64,000 bases of DNA from Chitinophaga pinensis (GTDB taxonomy: Bacteria; Bacteroidota; Bacteroidia; Flavobacteriales; Flavobacteriaceae): the NCBI GenBank assembly GCA_945873505.1, contig CAMCDQ010000006.1, positions 19,565 through 83,564 of the forward strand, written 5' to 3'. The position numbers were made by a program, and so were the translations under genes. Each line of letters begins with the position of its first letter. Position 1 is the stretch's first letter. Positions 16,997 to 25,376 of the stretch are shown here, piece by piece. The notes beneath the pieces are model-generated. The model was not told where the DNA came from, made no database searches, and saw only the letters and a program-made list of their open reading frames with translations.

Positions 16997-18025
16997 ATGA
17001 AATATTTATGGTCTTATAGCATTCCTGTTGTTGGTGTTTTAGGTATTTATTTTGGTGGGTATTGGTCATTTTCGGCATTACTTTTTGCTTTTGTTGTGAT
17101 TCCGTTTCTAGAATTACTCTTACCGATTGACGAAAAAAATTATGACGAGGAAGCCGTTTCTGAAAGACTCACAAACAAATTATTTGATGTTTTGCTGTAC
17201 TTAAATGTTCCTATAGTTTATGGAACATTGTTGTTTTGTTTGTTTAAAATTACTCAGACAAATTTGTCCCAATCTGAAATTATTGGAATGACTATAAGTC
17301 TGGGAATTATTCTTGGAGCTAACGGAATAAATGTAGCACATGAATTAGGCCATAGAACAACTCTTTTTGATAAAATACTTGGAAAAACACTTTTAATTCC
17401 AAGCCATTATACGCATTTTTTTATTGAGCACAACCACGGACATCATTTGCATGTTTCGACTCCCGAAGATCCGTCAACGGCAGCATACAATCAAAATCTA
17501 TATGCTTTTTGGTTTCAAACGGTAACCGGGACGTATAAAAAGGCGTGGAAAATTCAAAAAAAATTAAACAAAATTAATAATCATTCTTTCTTTTCTTTAA
17601 AAAATGATATGTTTTGGTTTACAATTATTCAAATTGGTTATTTAAGTAGTGTCTATATTATCTTTGGAGTTAAAGGATTTTTGTTGGCGTCATTTGCCGG
17701 GATAGTTGGTTTCCTTTTGTTAGAAACCATCAATTATATTGAGCATTATGGATTAAAAAGAAACCAGCTCGCCTCTGGCAGATTTGAACGTGTAACCGAG
17801 AAACATTCGTGGAATTCAAATCATGTTCTAGGAAGAATTATTCTTTATGAGCTCACACGTCACAGTGATCACCATTATAAATCTCAAAAGAAATATCAAA
17901 TTCTGGAATATCATGATGTTTCTCCACAAATGCCTTATGGTTACCCAACATCGATGGTTTTGTCGTTTTTTCCGCCGCTTTGGTTTAAGATAATGAATAA
18001 AAGAATTCCACTTGAAATGAAGTAG
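16997..18025 (+). CDS. AlkB-type membrane fatty-acid/alkane hydroxylase
   Basis: Integral-membrane non-heme diiron enzyme, 342 residues from the ATG at 16997. The start 48 bp upstream would add sixteen polar residues that do not look like the family. All histidine boxes are present: HELGHR (115-120), EHNHGHH (144-150), NYIEHYG (246-252) and RHSDHH (288-293). At least four hydrophobic segments surround them. Alkane 1-monooxygenase family members oxidise terminal methyl groups using O2 and electrons from rubredoxin or a ferredoxin; no rubredoxin gene is adjacent, so the substrate and electron donor are open. A ferredoxin-type reductase is encoded at 56006-57058 but is far away. Confidence 0.88.
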   Translation: MKYLWSYSIPVVGVLGIYFGGYWSFSALLFAFVVIPFLELLLPIDEKNYDEEAVSERLTNKLFDVLLYLNVPIVYGTLLFCLFKITQTNLSQSEIIGMTISLGIILGANGINVAHELGHRTTLFDKILGKTLLIPSHYTHFFIEHNHGHHLHVSTPEDPSTAAYNQNLYAFWFQTVTGTYKKAWKIQKKLNKINNHSFFSLKNDMFWFTIIQIGYLSSVYIIFGVKGFLLASFAGIVGFLLLETINYIEHYGLKRNQLASGRFERVTEKHSWNSNHVLGRIILYELTRHSDHHYKSQKKYQILEYHDVSPQMPYGYPTSMVLSFFPPLWFKIMNKRIPLEMK

Positions 18026-18092
18026 CTTTGTGTTCCTTTCCTTTTTTATATAAAAACTCCTAACTGCCAACTCCTAACTGCCAACTTCTAGT

Positions 18093-18100
18093 TATCTTTG
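18093..18100 (+). promoter_or_regulatory. Predicted gltX promoter, -7 box
   Basis: TATCTTTGC, 16 nt before the gltX ATG. The preceding 40 bp hold a short direct repeat of AACTGCCAACT. Confidence 0.55.
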
Positions 18101-18116
18101 CTTAAAATTTACAAAA

Positions 18117-19622
18117 ATGTCAAAGCAAGTTCGTGTGCGTTTTGCACCAAGTCCAACCGGACCTTTACATATTGGCGGTGTTCGTACCGCATTATTCAAT
18201 TATTTATTTGCAAAGAAAAATGGCGGTGTTTTCTATTTGAGAATTGAAGATACCGACCAAAATAGATTTGTTCCTGGCGCAGAAAATTATATTTTAGAAG
18301 CGTTGGAGTGGCTTGGAATTTCACCCGATGAAACTATTGGTAAAAATGAAAAATTTGGTCCTTATCGTCAAAGTGAAAGAAAACATTTGTACAAACAATA
18401 TGCTGACGAATTAATTAATTCGGGTTGGGCGTATTATGCATTTGATACTTCTGAAGCGTTGGATTTCAATAGAAAACAACACGAAGAGCAAGGAAAAACG
18501 TTTATTTACAACCACCATAATCGTGAAAAATTAGATACTTCTTTGGTGATTTCAAATGAAGAAACGCTGAAAAGAATTGCAAATAATGAGGAGTATGTAA
18601 TCCGATTTAAAACACCTGTAGGCGAAACGTTGCATTTAAAAGACATTATTCGTGGCGATGTGAAGTTTGAAACCAACGTTTTGGACGATAAAGTTTTATT
18701 CAAAAGTGACGGAATGCCAACGTATCATTTGGCAAATATTGTAGATGACCATTTGATGGAAACTTCGCACGTAATTCGTGGTGAAGAATGGTTGCCATCA
18801 ATGCCATTGCACATTTTATTGTACCGTGCATTTGGTTGGGAAGCGCCTGAATTTGCACATTTGCCTCTTATTTTAAAACCTGTTGGAAATGGAAAATTAT
18901 CAAAACGTGATGGTGACAAATTAGGATTTCCGGTGTTTCCATTAGAATGGAAGACTAAGGAAGGAATTTCATCTGGTTACAGAGAGTCCGGGTTTTATCC
19001 TGAGGCGGTGATTAACTTTTTAGCATTATTAGGTTGGAATGACGGAACAGAACAAGAATTGTTTTCATTAGACGAATTGGTTGAAAAATTCGATTTGAAT
19101 CGTGTTCATAAAGCCGGTGCAAAATTTGATCCTGAAAAAAACAAATGGTTCAATCATAATTATTTGCAAATGCAAAGCGATGAAAGTTTGGGAAAATCAT
19201 ATGCGCCATTTTTGGAATCAAAAGGTATTACAATTTCGGAGGAGCGATTGACTAAATTGGTTTCCTTAATAAAAGAACGCGCAAATTTTGTCTCAGAGTT
19301 TTGGTCGCTTTCAGATTATTTTTTCGAGGCGCCAATATCCTACGATGAAAAAGCATCTAAAAATTGGAAGGAAGAAACGCCTGAATTAATGCAAAAATTA
19401 ATTGCTGTTTTAGAAACAATTGAAGATTTTACGACAGAAACAATCGAAACAACCGTGAAAAATTGGATGACCGAAAACGAAATTGGAATGGGAAAAATAA
19501 TGCAGCCGTTCCGATTGAGTTTGGTTGGCGCATTAAAAGGACCGCATCTTTTTGATATTGCCGCTTTTATAGGAAAACAAGAAACGATAAATCGAATTCA
19601 AAAAGCAATTATAAGTTTATAA
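18117..19622 (+). CDS. gltX: Glutamyl-tRNA synthetase
   Basis: Class I aminoacyl-tRNA synthetase, 501 residues, charging tRNA-Glu. The Rossmann catalytic domain begins VRVRFAPSPTGPLHIGG (HIGH-type motif at 18-21), and the KMSKS-type loop is KLSKRDGD near residue 260. The C-terminal anticodon-binding helical domains finish with GKIMQPFRLSLVGALKGPHLFDIAAFIG, typical of bacterial GltX. A separate glnS lies convergently next to it, so this organism makes Gln-tRNA directly and this enzyme can be the discriminating form. Confidence 0.97.
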   Translation: MSKQVRVRFAPSPTGPLHIGGVRTALFNYLFAKKNGGVFYLRIEDTDQNRFVPGAENYILEALEWLGISPDETIGKNEKFGPYRQSERKHLYKQYADELINSGWAYYAFDTSEALDFNRKQHEEQGKTFIYNHHNREKLDTSLVISNEETLKRIANNEEYVIRFKTPVGETLHLKDIIRGDVKFETNVLDDKVLFKSDGMPTYHLANIVDDHLMETSHVIRGEEWLPSMPLHILLYRAFGWEAPEFAHLPLILKPVGNGKLSKRDGDKLGFPVFPLEWKTKEGISSGYRESGFYPEAVINFLALLGWNDGTEQELFSLDELVEKFDLNRVHKAGAKFDPEKNKWFNHNYLQMQSDESLGKSYAPFLESKGITISEERLTKLVSLIKERANFVSEFWSLSDYFFEAPISYDEKASKNWKEETPELMQKLIAVLETIEDFTTETIETTVKNWMTENEIGMGKIMQPFRLSLVGALKGPHLFDIAAFIGKQETINRIQKAIISL

Positions 19623-19845
19623 TTGGCATTTATAAAATGTAGCTCAATTAAATAAACAGTTGGCTATTAAAATGTCTGTTTTAATGATGAAAAACGAAAT
19701 AAAGCGCCATAATAAATAGATTTTCATCAAATGGTAATTCAGGTCGTAAATATTAAAATAATTACTTAAAATTAAACTGTGAAATCCATTTTTGATTGGG
19801 TAAAACTATCGATTTTGTAATTTCAATAAGAAATACTAATAATAG

Positions 19846-19872
19846 AAAAAGCACCTCGATGAAGTGCTTTTT
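19846..19872. terminator. Bidirectional terminator between gltX and glnS
   Basis: AAAAAGCAC and GTGCTTTTT pair (with further partial pairing inside), flanked by A and T runs on both sides. It sits between convergent genes and can serve both. The remaining 19623-19845 shows no gene. Confidence 0.7.
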
Positions 19873-19894
19873 AATTGTTCAAATCTATTTTAAA

Positions 19895-22006
19895 TTATTT
19901 CAGAGCTTCTAAAACTTTTTCGTTTTTTTCTGAAAGTTTCAATTCTGAAAGTTGGTTTTTAAAAACATTTAAATTTTCTAAATCTTTTTTCAAATTTTGA
20001 ATTGCAAAAAACCTTACCGACGGCATTTGACTTTTTAACGACATGGAATATAATTTCGATAACGCTTCCGATTCTATATCTTTAAATTGAACTTTATCGG
20101 AATAATGCAAAATCAAATTTGAAAATAATAATGCGTTGTTGTCGTTTTTCACATTTTTGACAATTGTTTGACAAATTAAACTGAAATTATCGACGATTTT
20201 AATGTTTTCAACAATGGATTCTAATATTAAATTTGCCGCTGTTTCGTCTTTTTCTTTCACATATTTATTGATTTCTTTTTGCATCGACATCAATAAATTT
20301 TCTTCTTTTTTGCCTTTTTCTTCCCAAGCATCTTTTAGTCCAACGGTTCTATTAAATACTAATTTTTCAGCCGTTGAATCCTTATCAACATTGAAATAAC
20401 CCAGGCGTTGAAATTGGAATTTATCGCCCGATTTTACGGTTGCCAAACTCGGTTCTACAAATCCATTTGCAATTTGTAAAGAATTAGAATTCAAAAATTC
20501 TAAGAAATTTTTCTCCTTGTGACTGTCGGGAGCTTCATCAATAAAAAGACGATCGTACATTCTAACTTCTGCTTGAATTGCGTGTTGAATAGAAACCCAA
20601 TGCAACGTTCCTGCAACTTTTCTCTGACTTGCTTCGCTTCCGCTTCCGCTTTGGCTGTCTTCGTCATACGTAACGTGAATTTCGGTGATATTTCCAGCAG
20701 TATCTTTTATAACGCTTTCTCCTTTAATGATATACGCATTTTTCAATCGCACTTCTTTACCAATTGATAATCGAAAGAATTTAGCAGGAGCTTCTTCTAA
20801 AAAGTCTTCTCTTTCGATGTAAATTTCTCTTGAAAACGGTACTTTTCTATAACCTGCACTTTCGTCTTCTTGATTGTTTTCGGCTTCCAACAATTCTTCT
20901 TTTCCTTCGGGATAATTGATTATTACCACTTTAATTGGATCTAAAACTGCCATAACTCGGGGTGCCGTTTTGTTTAAATCTTCGCGCAAGCAAAATTCCA
21001 AAACAGAAACATCAATCACATTCTCCCGTTTTGCAACTCCAATAGTTTCACAAAATTTACGAATAGAATTGGCTGTAAAACCGCGTCTTCGCAATCCTGA
21101 AATCGTTGGCATTCTTGGATCGTCCCAGCCATTAACAAATTTGTCTTGAACCAATTGCAAGAGTTTTCGTTTGCTCATTACAGTGTAATTCAAGTTCAAA
21201 CGTGCAAATTCGTATTGATTTGGTCTTACTTTAATTTTATTAGAGCCTGAAACAAGTTCAGGTTGAATCTGATCTAAAAACCAATTGTACAATTCGCGGT
21301 GCATTACAAACTCTAAAGTACAAATAGAATGAGAAATTTGCTCAATATAATCGCTTTCACCGTGAGCATAATCGTACATTGGATAGATTTTCCAATCGTT
21401 TCCTGTTCTGTGGTGATGACGGTGTAAAATACGATACATCAAAGGATCGCGCAGCAACATATTGGTAGATTTCATATCAATTTTAGCTCTCAAAACGTGA
21501 CTTCCTTCAGGGAAATCTCCATTTTTCATGGCTTCAAATAATGATAAATTTTCTTCAACCGAACGATTTCTGTAAGGTCCATCAACTCCTGGTTGCGTAG
21601 GCGTTCCTTTTTGAGCCGCCATATCTTCAGATGATTGACTGTCAATATAGGCTTTTCCGTTTTTAATCATCAAAACAGCCCAATCGTATAATTGTTGGAA
21701 ATAGTCCGATGCATACCGTTCTTCGGCCCATTGAAAACCCAACCATTGCAAATCTTCTTTGATAGCGTCAACATATTCTTGTTCTTCTTTCGCGGGATTG
21801 GTGTCGTCAAAACGCAAGTTTACAGGCGCATTGTACCGCAATCCTAAACCAAAATTCAAGCAAATTGATTTGGCATGGCCAATATGCAAATAACCGTTAG
21901 GTTCTGGCGGAAAACGAAAACGTAATTTATCTTGAGGAAAACCACTTGCTAAGCTGTCTTCTATAATTTGTTCAATAAAATGAAGTGATTTCTCTTCGGT
22001 TGACAT
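19895..22006 (-). CDS. glnS: Glutaminyl-tRNA synthetase with C-terminal extension
   Basis: Class I synthetase charging tRNA-Gln, 703 residues. The catalytic domain has RFPPEPNGYLHIGHAKS (HIGH at 41-44) and VMSKRK near residue 276; the beta-barrel anticodon domains run to about residue 560 (ending FNRTVGLKDAWEEK). The last 140 or so residues are an added, apparently all-helical region absent from the 554-residue E. coli enzyme. Some bacterial GlnRS proteins carry a YqeY-like tail; I do not see clear YqeY motifs here. A promoter box lies 20 bp upstream of the start. Confidence 0.95.
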   Translation of the reverse strand: MSTEEKSLHFIEQIIEDSLASGFPQDKLRFRFPPEPNGYLHIGHAKSICLNFGLGLRYNAPVNLRFDDTNPAKEEQEYVDAIKEDLQWLGFQWAEERYASDYFQQLYDWAVLMIKNGKAYIDSQSSEDMAAQKGTPTQPGVDGPYRNRSVEENLSLFEAMKNGDFPEGSHVLRAKIDMKSTNMLLRDPLMYRILHRHHHRTGNDWKIYPMYDYAHGESDYIEQISHSICTLEFVMHRELYNWFLDQIQPELVSGSNKIKVRPNQYEFARLNLNYTVMSKRKLLQLVQDKFVNGWDDPRMPTISGLRRRGFTANSIRKFCETIGVAKRENVIDVSVLEFCLREDLNKTAPRVMAVLDPIKVVIINYPEGKEELLEAENNQEDESAGYRKVPFSREIYIEREDFLEEAPAKFFRLSIGKEVRLKNAYIIKGESVIKDTAGNITEIHVTYDEDSQSGSGSEASQRKVAGTLHWVSIQHAIQAEVRMYDRLFIDEAPDSHKEKNFLEFLNSNSLQIANGFVEPSLATVKSGDKFQFQRLGYFNVDKDSTAEKLVFNRTVGLKDAWEEKGKKEENLLMSMQKEINKYVKEKDETAANLILESIVENIKIVDNFSLICQTIVKNVKNDNNALLFSNLILHYSDKVQFKDIESEALSKLYSMSLKSQMPSVRFFAIQNLKKDLENLNVFKNQLSELKLSEKNEKVLEALK

Positions 22007-22025
22007 AATTTTTGTTTAATTTTAG

Positions 22026-22033
22026 CAAAGGTA
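22026..22033 (-). promoter_or_regulatory. Predicted glnS promoter, -7 box
   Basis: Minus strand TACCTTTGC, 19 nt before the ATG. Confidence 0.55.
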
Positions 22034-22066
22034 AATAAGTTTAAGGTTTAAAGTTTAAAGTTTCTA
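22034..22066. repeat. AAGTTTAAAG simple repeats
   Basis: Runs of AAGTTTAAAGTTT-like sequence; similar runs occur at 22551-22580 and 54215-54235. They are dispersed low-complexity intergenic repeats with no visible function. Confidence 0.4.
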
Positions 22067-22157
22067 AAGAAACCTATAAAAAATCGAAAGTTGCTAAAAG
22101 AACTTTAGCTCTCAAACACTTAACTTTAAAACTTAAACTTATAAACAAAAAATAAAA

Positions 22158-22517
22158 ATGGGTACAATAAAACTTAAAAATATCAGAACTTTCTCGTATC
22201 ACGGATGCTTGCTTGAGGAAGGTAAAATTGGTTCGGATTACTCGGTTGATTTAGAAATTAAAACCGATTTAAGGAAATCGTGTTTGTCGGATGATTTGAA
22301 AGATACGGTTGATTATGTTCTTTTAAATCAAATTGTAGAGGAAGAAATGGCGATTCGTTCGCATTTATTAGAGCATGTTGGACATCGAATTATCACGAAA
22401 ATATTTGCAAAAATTCCGTCGGTTTCCCGAATTGTATTGGGTGTTTCAAAGTTAAATCCGCCTATTGGTGGTGATGTTGAAGCAGTTACTATAGAATTAG
22501 AAGAATATAGAAATTAA
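22158..22517 (+). CDS. folB: Dihydroneopterin aldolase
   Basis: A 119-residue folate-biosynthesis enzyme that converts dihydroneopterin to 6-hydroxymethyl-dihydropterin and glycolaldehyde. The family signature is visible: IRTFSYHGCLLEEGKIG at the N-terminus, DTVDYVLLNQIV (with Tyr) in the middle, LLEHVGHRI and the C-terminal VSKLNPPIGGDVEAVTIEL. The length is normal. It stands alone, rightward, between glnS and tRNA-Cys. Confidence 0.93.
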   Translation: MGTIKLKNIRTFSYHGCLLEEGKIGSDYSVDLEIKTDLRKSCLSDDLKDTVDYVLLNQIVEEEMAIRSHLLEHVGHRIITKIFAKIPSVSRIVLGVSKLNPPIGGDVEAVTIELEEYRN

Positions 22518-22586
22518 GATTCTTGCTAATAAATTTATAATAGTATTTTTTTTAAACTTTAAACTTTAAATTTTTAAATTTTTTGC

Positions 22587-22594
22587 TATATTTG
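22587..22594 (+). promoter_or_regulatory. Predicted tRNA-Cys promoter, -7 box
   Basis: TATATTTGC, 17 nt before the tRNA 5' end. Confidence 0.6.
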
Positions 22595-22611
22595 CAATCC
22601 AATTAAATAAT

Positions 22612-22682
22612 GGCGTCGTGGCCGAGTGGCTAGGCTGGGCTCTGCAAAAGCTCCTACTCCGGTTCGAATCCGGACGATGCCT
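22612..22682 (+). tRNA. tRNA-Cys(GCA)
   Basis: A 71-nt cloverleaf: acceptor GGCGTCG pairs with CGATGCC (one G-T wobble) with discriminator U, the usual base for cysteine tRNA. The anticodon loop is CTGCAAA (anticodon GCA), with stem GGGCT/AGCTC, and the T arm TCCGG/CCGGA encloses TTCGAAT. CCA is not encoded. Its 3' portion is repeated twice downstream. Confidence 0.95.
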
Positions 22683-22686
22683 CTAA

Positions 22687-22714
22687 AACCTTCAAGGAAA
22701 CTTGAGGGTTTTTT
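22687..22714 (+). terminator. tRNA-Cys terminator (unit 1)
   Basis: AACCTTCAAG pairs with CTTGAGGGTT around GAAA, followed by a T run. Confidence 0.8.
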
Positions 22715-22770
22715 GTAAATTTTTAAAAAAAATTAATTAAAGCAGTGTTCGAATCCGGACGATGCCTCTA

Positions 22771-22800
22771 AAAGAGATACAGCAATGTGTCTCTTTTTTT
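22771..22800 (+). terminator. Terminator-like hairpin in unit 2
   Basis: AAGAGATACA pairs with TGTGTCTCTT around GCAA, followed by a T run; the stem sequence is unrelated to that of unit 1. Confidence 0.7.
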
Positions 22801-22862
22801 TATGGGAAATTTTTAGAAAAAATTAATTAAAGCGGTGTTCGAATCCGGACGATATGATTCTA

Positions 22863-22892
22863 AAACCATCAAGGAAACTTGGGTGGGTTTTT
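22863..22892 (+). terminator. Weak terminator-like hairpin in unit 3
   Basis: AAACCATCAAGGAAACTTGG and the following GTGGGTTTTT form an imperfect version of the unit 1 hairpin. Confidence 0.45.
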
Positions 22893-22970
22893 GTGGAAAT
22901 TTTTGAGAAAGGTTTCAATCCAAAAGACAATACCAACTTGGTTGATGATTTTATTTTTATACCGTTTTAC

Positions 22971-23072
22971 AGCTACGCGAGGCGCAAGGCTTCGTGACTG
23001 CATATTTTCTATTTAAGTAAAAAGTTCAATGCGAAACGACAATTCCACTAAATCCTTACGCCTCGTGTAACT
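22971..23072. repeat. Long inverted-repeat element next to the SDR gene
   Basis: Left arm AGCTACGCGAGGCGCAAGG (22971-22989) and the reverse complement of the right arm, AGTTACACGAGGCGTAAGG (23054-23072), agree at 16 of 19 bases, with a 64-bp loop. It ends just upstream of GTTGTGCGT (23076-23084), whose inverse ACGCACAAC lies beyond the SDR gene at 23855-23863. It contains no gene. Confidence 0.7.
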
Positions 23073-23096
23073 ACAGTTGTGCGTTCGTTGTTTAAT

Positions 23097-23813
23097 TTAC
23101 ATTTTGTCGTAAATAAAATTTGGAATTCTTTTCAATATTGTTGCAATTATTCCCCAACGTTTTGTTACATAAACTATTTTTCTCTTTTTTGATATTGCGT
23201 TATACATCTGTTTTGATGCTTTTTCAACTGACGCAACCCAAAATAAACCTTCGCCTTTAGCCATTTCGGTATTTACAAAACCTGGTCTAATGTCGGTGAC
23301 AAATATTTTCATTTTTAATTTTTTTGCTTTTTGACGTAAACCTTCCAAATAATTTATTTGATACGCTTTTGTCGCATTATAAGAAATTGCTTGTCTACTT
23401 CCTCTGATTCCTGCAATCGAACTAATAGCAACTAAATGACCAAATTTTTGTTTTTCGAAATAATTGAAAGCCCAATCTGCAACGCAAGTAAAACCTAAAA
23501 CATTTGTTTCGATTGTTACTTTTTCGATTGCAAAATCTAAATCTACATTTATATCTCCAATTCCAGAACTTATAATCAGTAAATCAATTCCACCAATTTC
23601 TTTTGTTAGTTCAGTTAATTTAGTTTCAATTTTTTCAATTTCGGTTATGTCAAAATTCTTTATTCTGTATAATTTTGGATTCTCTTTTTCAATTTCGGAA
23701 AGCAATTCATTTCTTCTTCCAGTAATTCCAACTAAATATCCATTTTCGGTTAATAATTTCGCAAGTTCTTTTCCAATTCCAGAAGTTGCTCCAATTATTA
23801 TTGCTTTTTTCAT
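23097..23813 (-). CDS. Short-chain dehydrogenase/reductase
   Basis: A 238-residue NAD(P)-dependent oxidoreductase of the classical SDR fold. The cofactor loop GATSGIG is at residues 8-14; the catalytic set is Ser141/142 in VAISSIAG, Tyr155 and Lys159 in YNATKAYQ, with Asn114 in IETNVLG. A C-terminal extension (KKRKIVYVTKRWGIIATILKRIPNFI) resembles membrane-associated SDRs. The substrate is unknown. It is flanked on both sides by hairpin-forming elements and a 9-bp inverted repeat, and follows the repeated tRNA-Cys ends, so it may have been acquired as a unit. Confidence 0.88.
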   Translation of the reverse strand: MKKAIIIGATSGIGKELAKLLTENGYLVGITGRRNELLSEIEKENPKLYRIKNFDITEIEKIETKLTELTKEIGGIDLLIISSGIGDINVDLDFAIEKVTIETNVLGFTCVADWAFNYFEKQKFGHLVAISSIAGIRGSRQAISYNATKAYQINYLEGLRQKAKKLKMKIFVTDIRPGFVNTEMAKGEGLFWVASVEKASKQMYNAISKKRKIVYVTKRWGIIATILKRIPNFIYDKM

Positions 23814-23854
23814 TTTTAGTATTTTTTCTGATTTTTACGATTTCGCTTACAATG

Positions 23855-23889
23855 ACGCACAACCCACAAATAAGCGATACAAACATTCG
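23855..23889. repeat. Hairpin element on the far side of the SDR gene
   Basis: ACGCACAAC (23855-23863) is the inverse of GTTGTGCGT at 23076-23084. Next to it ATAAGCGA and TCGCTTAT form an 8-bp stem. The gap 23814-23976 has no gene. Confidence 0.5.
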
Positions 23890-23976
23890 CTTATCACTAC
23901 AATTTTAGGTAGATTGGCGCTACTATGGTAATTGTATCTAATTCCAAATATAACCAATTAAACCCATTAATCATTT

Positions 23977-24654
23977 CTACTCCATTTTCTCCAGCGCCTT
24001 TTTAACCATTTTTTGGTCGCTTGGAAACCAACCTTGAAGCATAATTGCCATTCCAAAAAGTATCAATAAAATGCTTATTAATTTTTTGATATTCAAAATG
24101 TTTTTTGGGGTCATTTTGTGTTTTAATTGTTTGGCTAATAGTATTTTACCCATATCTACAAACAAATACGTCAAAATTACAGAAGTGAAAAAAGTAAGCA
24201 TTCTTCCCGTTTCTAATTCTAGTTTTGGCCCAACGGTAATTAGTATTAAAAACCAAAAAAGAAGCACGCCAACATTGATAAAATTCAATAAAAATCCTTT
24301 GATAAAAATCGCACGATAATTCTTTTTTTGGAATACAATTTCAACATCGTCTTCATTTACTTTTGAGGTAATTTTTCGAAGTTTTATAAATGAAATCAAA
24401 CCATAAGTTAGCATTAAAATTCCTCCAAAAATAAAAATTGCAGGGTCGTTCTTCAAACTTTGAATCAGTCTGTAACTACTGAAATAAGCAATTAAAATAA
24501 AAAATATATCAGCTAAAACCACACCTAAATCAAATACCAAAGCAGCTCTAAATCCTTTAACCGCACTTGTTTCAAGCAACACAAAGAAAACGGGACCAAT
24601 AAGAAAACTTAAAAAAATTCCGAGTGGAATTGCTGTTAAAATGTCTTGAATCAT
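23977..24654 (-). CDS. LysE-family amino-acid exporter
   Basis: A 225-residue inner-membrane protein with six hydrophobic segments. The start IPLGIFLSFLIGPVFFVLLETSAVKGFRAALVFDLGVVLAD is the LysE/RhtB pattern (the family motif GPVFF followed by a polar turn and a second helix). A charged cytoplasmic loop (KLRKITSKVNEDDVEIVFQKKN) separates the halves. The family exports basic amino acids, homoserine lactones or similar solutes; the substrate cannot be assigned here. A TATATTTG promoter box lies 26 bp upstream. Confidence 0.85.
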   Translation of the reverse strand: MIQDILTAIPLGIFLSFLIGPVFFVLLETSAVKGFRAALVFDLGVVLADIFFILIAYFSSYRLIQSLKNDPAIFIFGGILMLTYGLISFIKLRKITSKVNEDDVEIVFQKKNYRAIFIKGFLLNFINVGVLLFWFLILITVGPKLELETGRMLTFFTSVILTYLFVDMGKILLAKQLKHKMTPKNILNIKKLISILLILFGMAIMLQGWFPSDQKMVKKALEKME

Positions 24655-24680
24655 TAATGAAAATTTGAATCGAATTACTA

Positions 24681-24688
24681 CAAATATA
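24681..24688 (-). promoter_or_regulatory. Predicted LysE-gene promoter, -7 box
   Basis: Minus strand TATATTTG, 26 nt before the ATG. Confidence 0.45.
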
Positions 24689-24695
24689 AAAAATA

Positions 24696-25376
24696 TTATC
24701 TAATGCTTTGATTGATTGAGCCGCCTAAAACCGTTTTTTGATTAATTTGTTTCGGCTTACCGAAAATGGTAATTGTTCCGCCAGCTCTAACTTTTGCGTC
24801 CACCAATTCCGAGGCACGAACATCGGCAGTTCCGCCAGCGTTAATACTGACATTTGTTTGCTCGGTTTGAAAGTCTTTTGCGTTTAAAACTCCACCTGAT
24901 GAAATAACAATATCTTGGTTTTTAGCCGTTCCTTCTAAATTAATTATTCCTCCCGAAGCGGCACGAATACTCAGTTTTAGAACGTCTAATTTTAGTTTAA
25001 TTTCGGCTCCTTCTTTTGAATTTAATGAAAATGAAATTTGATTTATCGCTTTTTCACTTGAAACATAAGAACCTTCACAAGCGTCTAAGCTTTGAATATT
25101 TTTATAATACAATAACGCCGTAATATCCTCGCCAGACAGAAATTTACCAATCGGCATTCTTACTTTTAATTCTCCATTATTATTAATAATTTCAACTTCT
25201 GAACTGTTTTTTCCCGATAATTCAATTTTACTTTCTTCTGATGGAATCAGCTGAAGTGAAATTTTATCAAACACCTTTACAGCATCAAAATCACCTAAAT
25301 TTTTAGTGGTGGTTTCTTGTGAAAAAACAATTTGAGCAAGCAATAAAAATATAAATAGTTTACAATATTTCATCAT
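24696..25376 (-). CDS. GIN-domain (DUF2807) secreted protein
   Basis: A 226-residue secreted protein. A signal peptide (residues 1-19, cut after VFSQ) is followed by NLGDFDAVKVFDKISLQLIPSEE and a repetitive beta-helix-like region rich in Gly, Ala and Ser (SSGGVLNAKDFQTEQ, NAGGTADVRAS, RAGGTITIFGKP), which is the head GIN domain pattern of Bacteroidetes. Its function is unknown; it is probably periplasmic or surface attached. It overlaps the end of rnr by 17 bp and must be translationally linked to it. Confidence 0.85.
   Translation of the reverse strand: MMKYCKLFIFLLLAQIVFSQETTTKNLGDFDAVKVFDKISLQLIPSEESKIELSGKNSSEVEIINNNGELKVRMPIGKFLSGEDITALLYYKNIQSLDACEGSYVSSEKAINQISFSLNSKEGAEIKLKLDVLKLSIRAASGGIINLEGTAKNQDIVISSGGVLNAKDFQTEQTNVSINAGGTADVRASELVDAKVRAGGTITIFGKPKQINQKTVLGGSINQSIR

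Larger units (their letters stand above)
22663..22912 (+). repeat. Tandem repeat of the tRNA-Cys 3' end (three units)
   Basis: TTCGAATCCGGACGAT recurs at 22663 (in the tRNA), 22748 and 22838, spacing 85 and 90 bp. Units 1 and 2 continue identically through GCCTCTAAAA; unit 3 diverges after GACGAT. Units 1 and 2 share the tail AATTAATTAAAGC(A/G)GTG. The 5' strand of the T arm is missing from units 2 and 3, so they are not tRNA genes. Confidence 0.9.

Noticed and set aside
22748..22860. Units 2 and 3 of the tRNA-Cys repeat as further tRNA genes
   Set aside because: They lack the acceptor 5' strand, D arm, anticodon arm and the 5' strand of the T arm.
22663..22912. The 85-90 bp tandem units as a CRISPR array
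   Set aside because: Only three imperfect units, the repeated part is the tRNA 3' end with terminators, and no cas genes are present.
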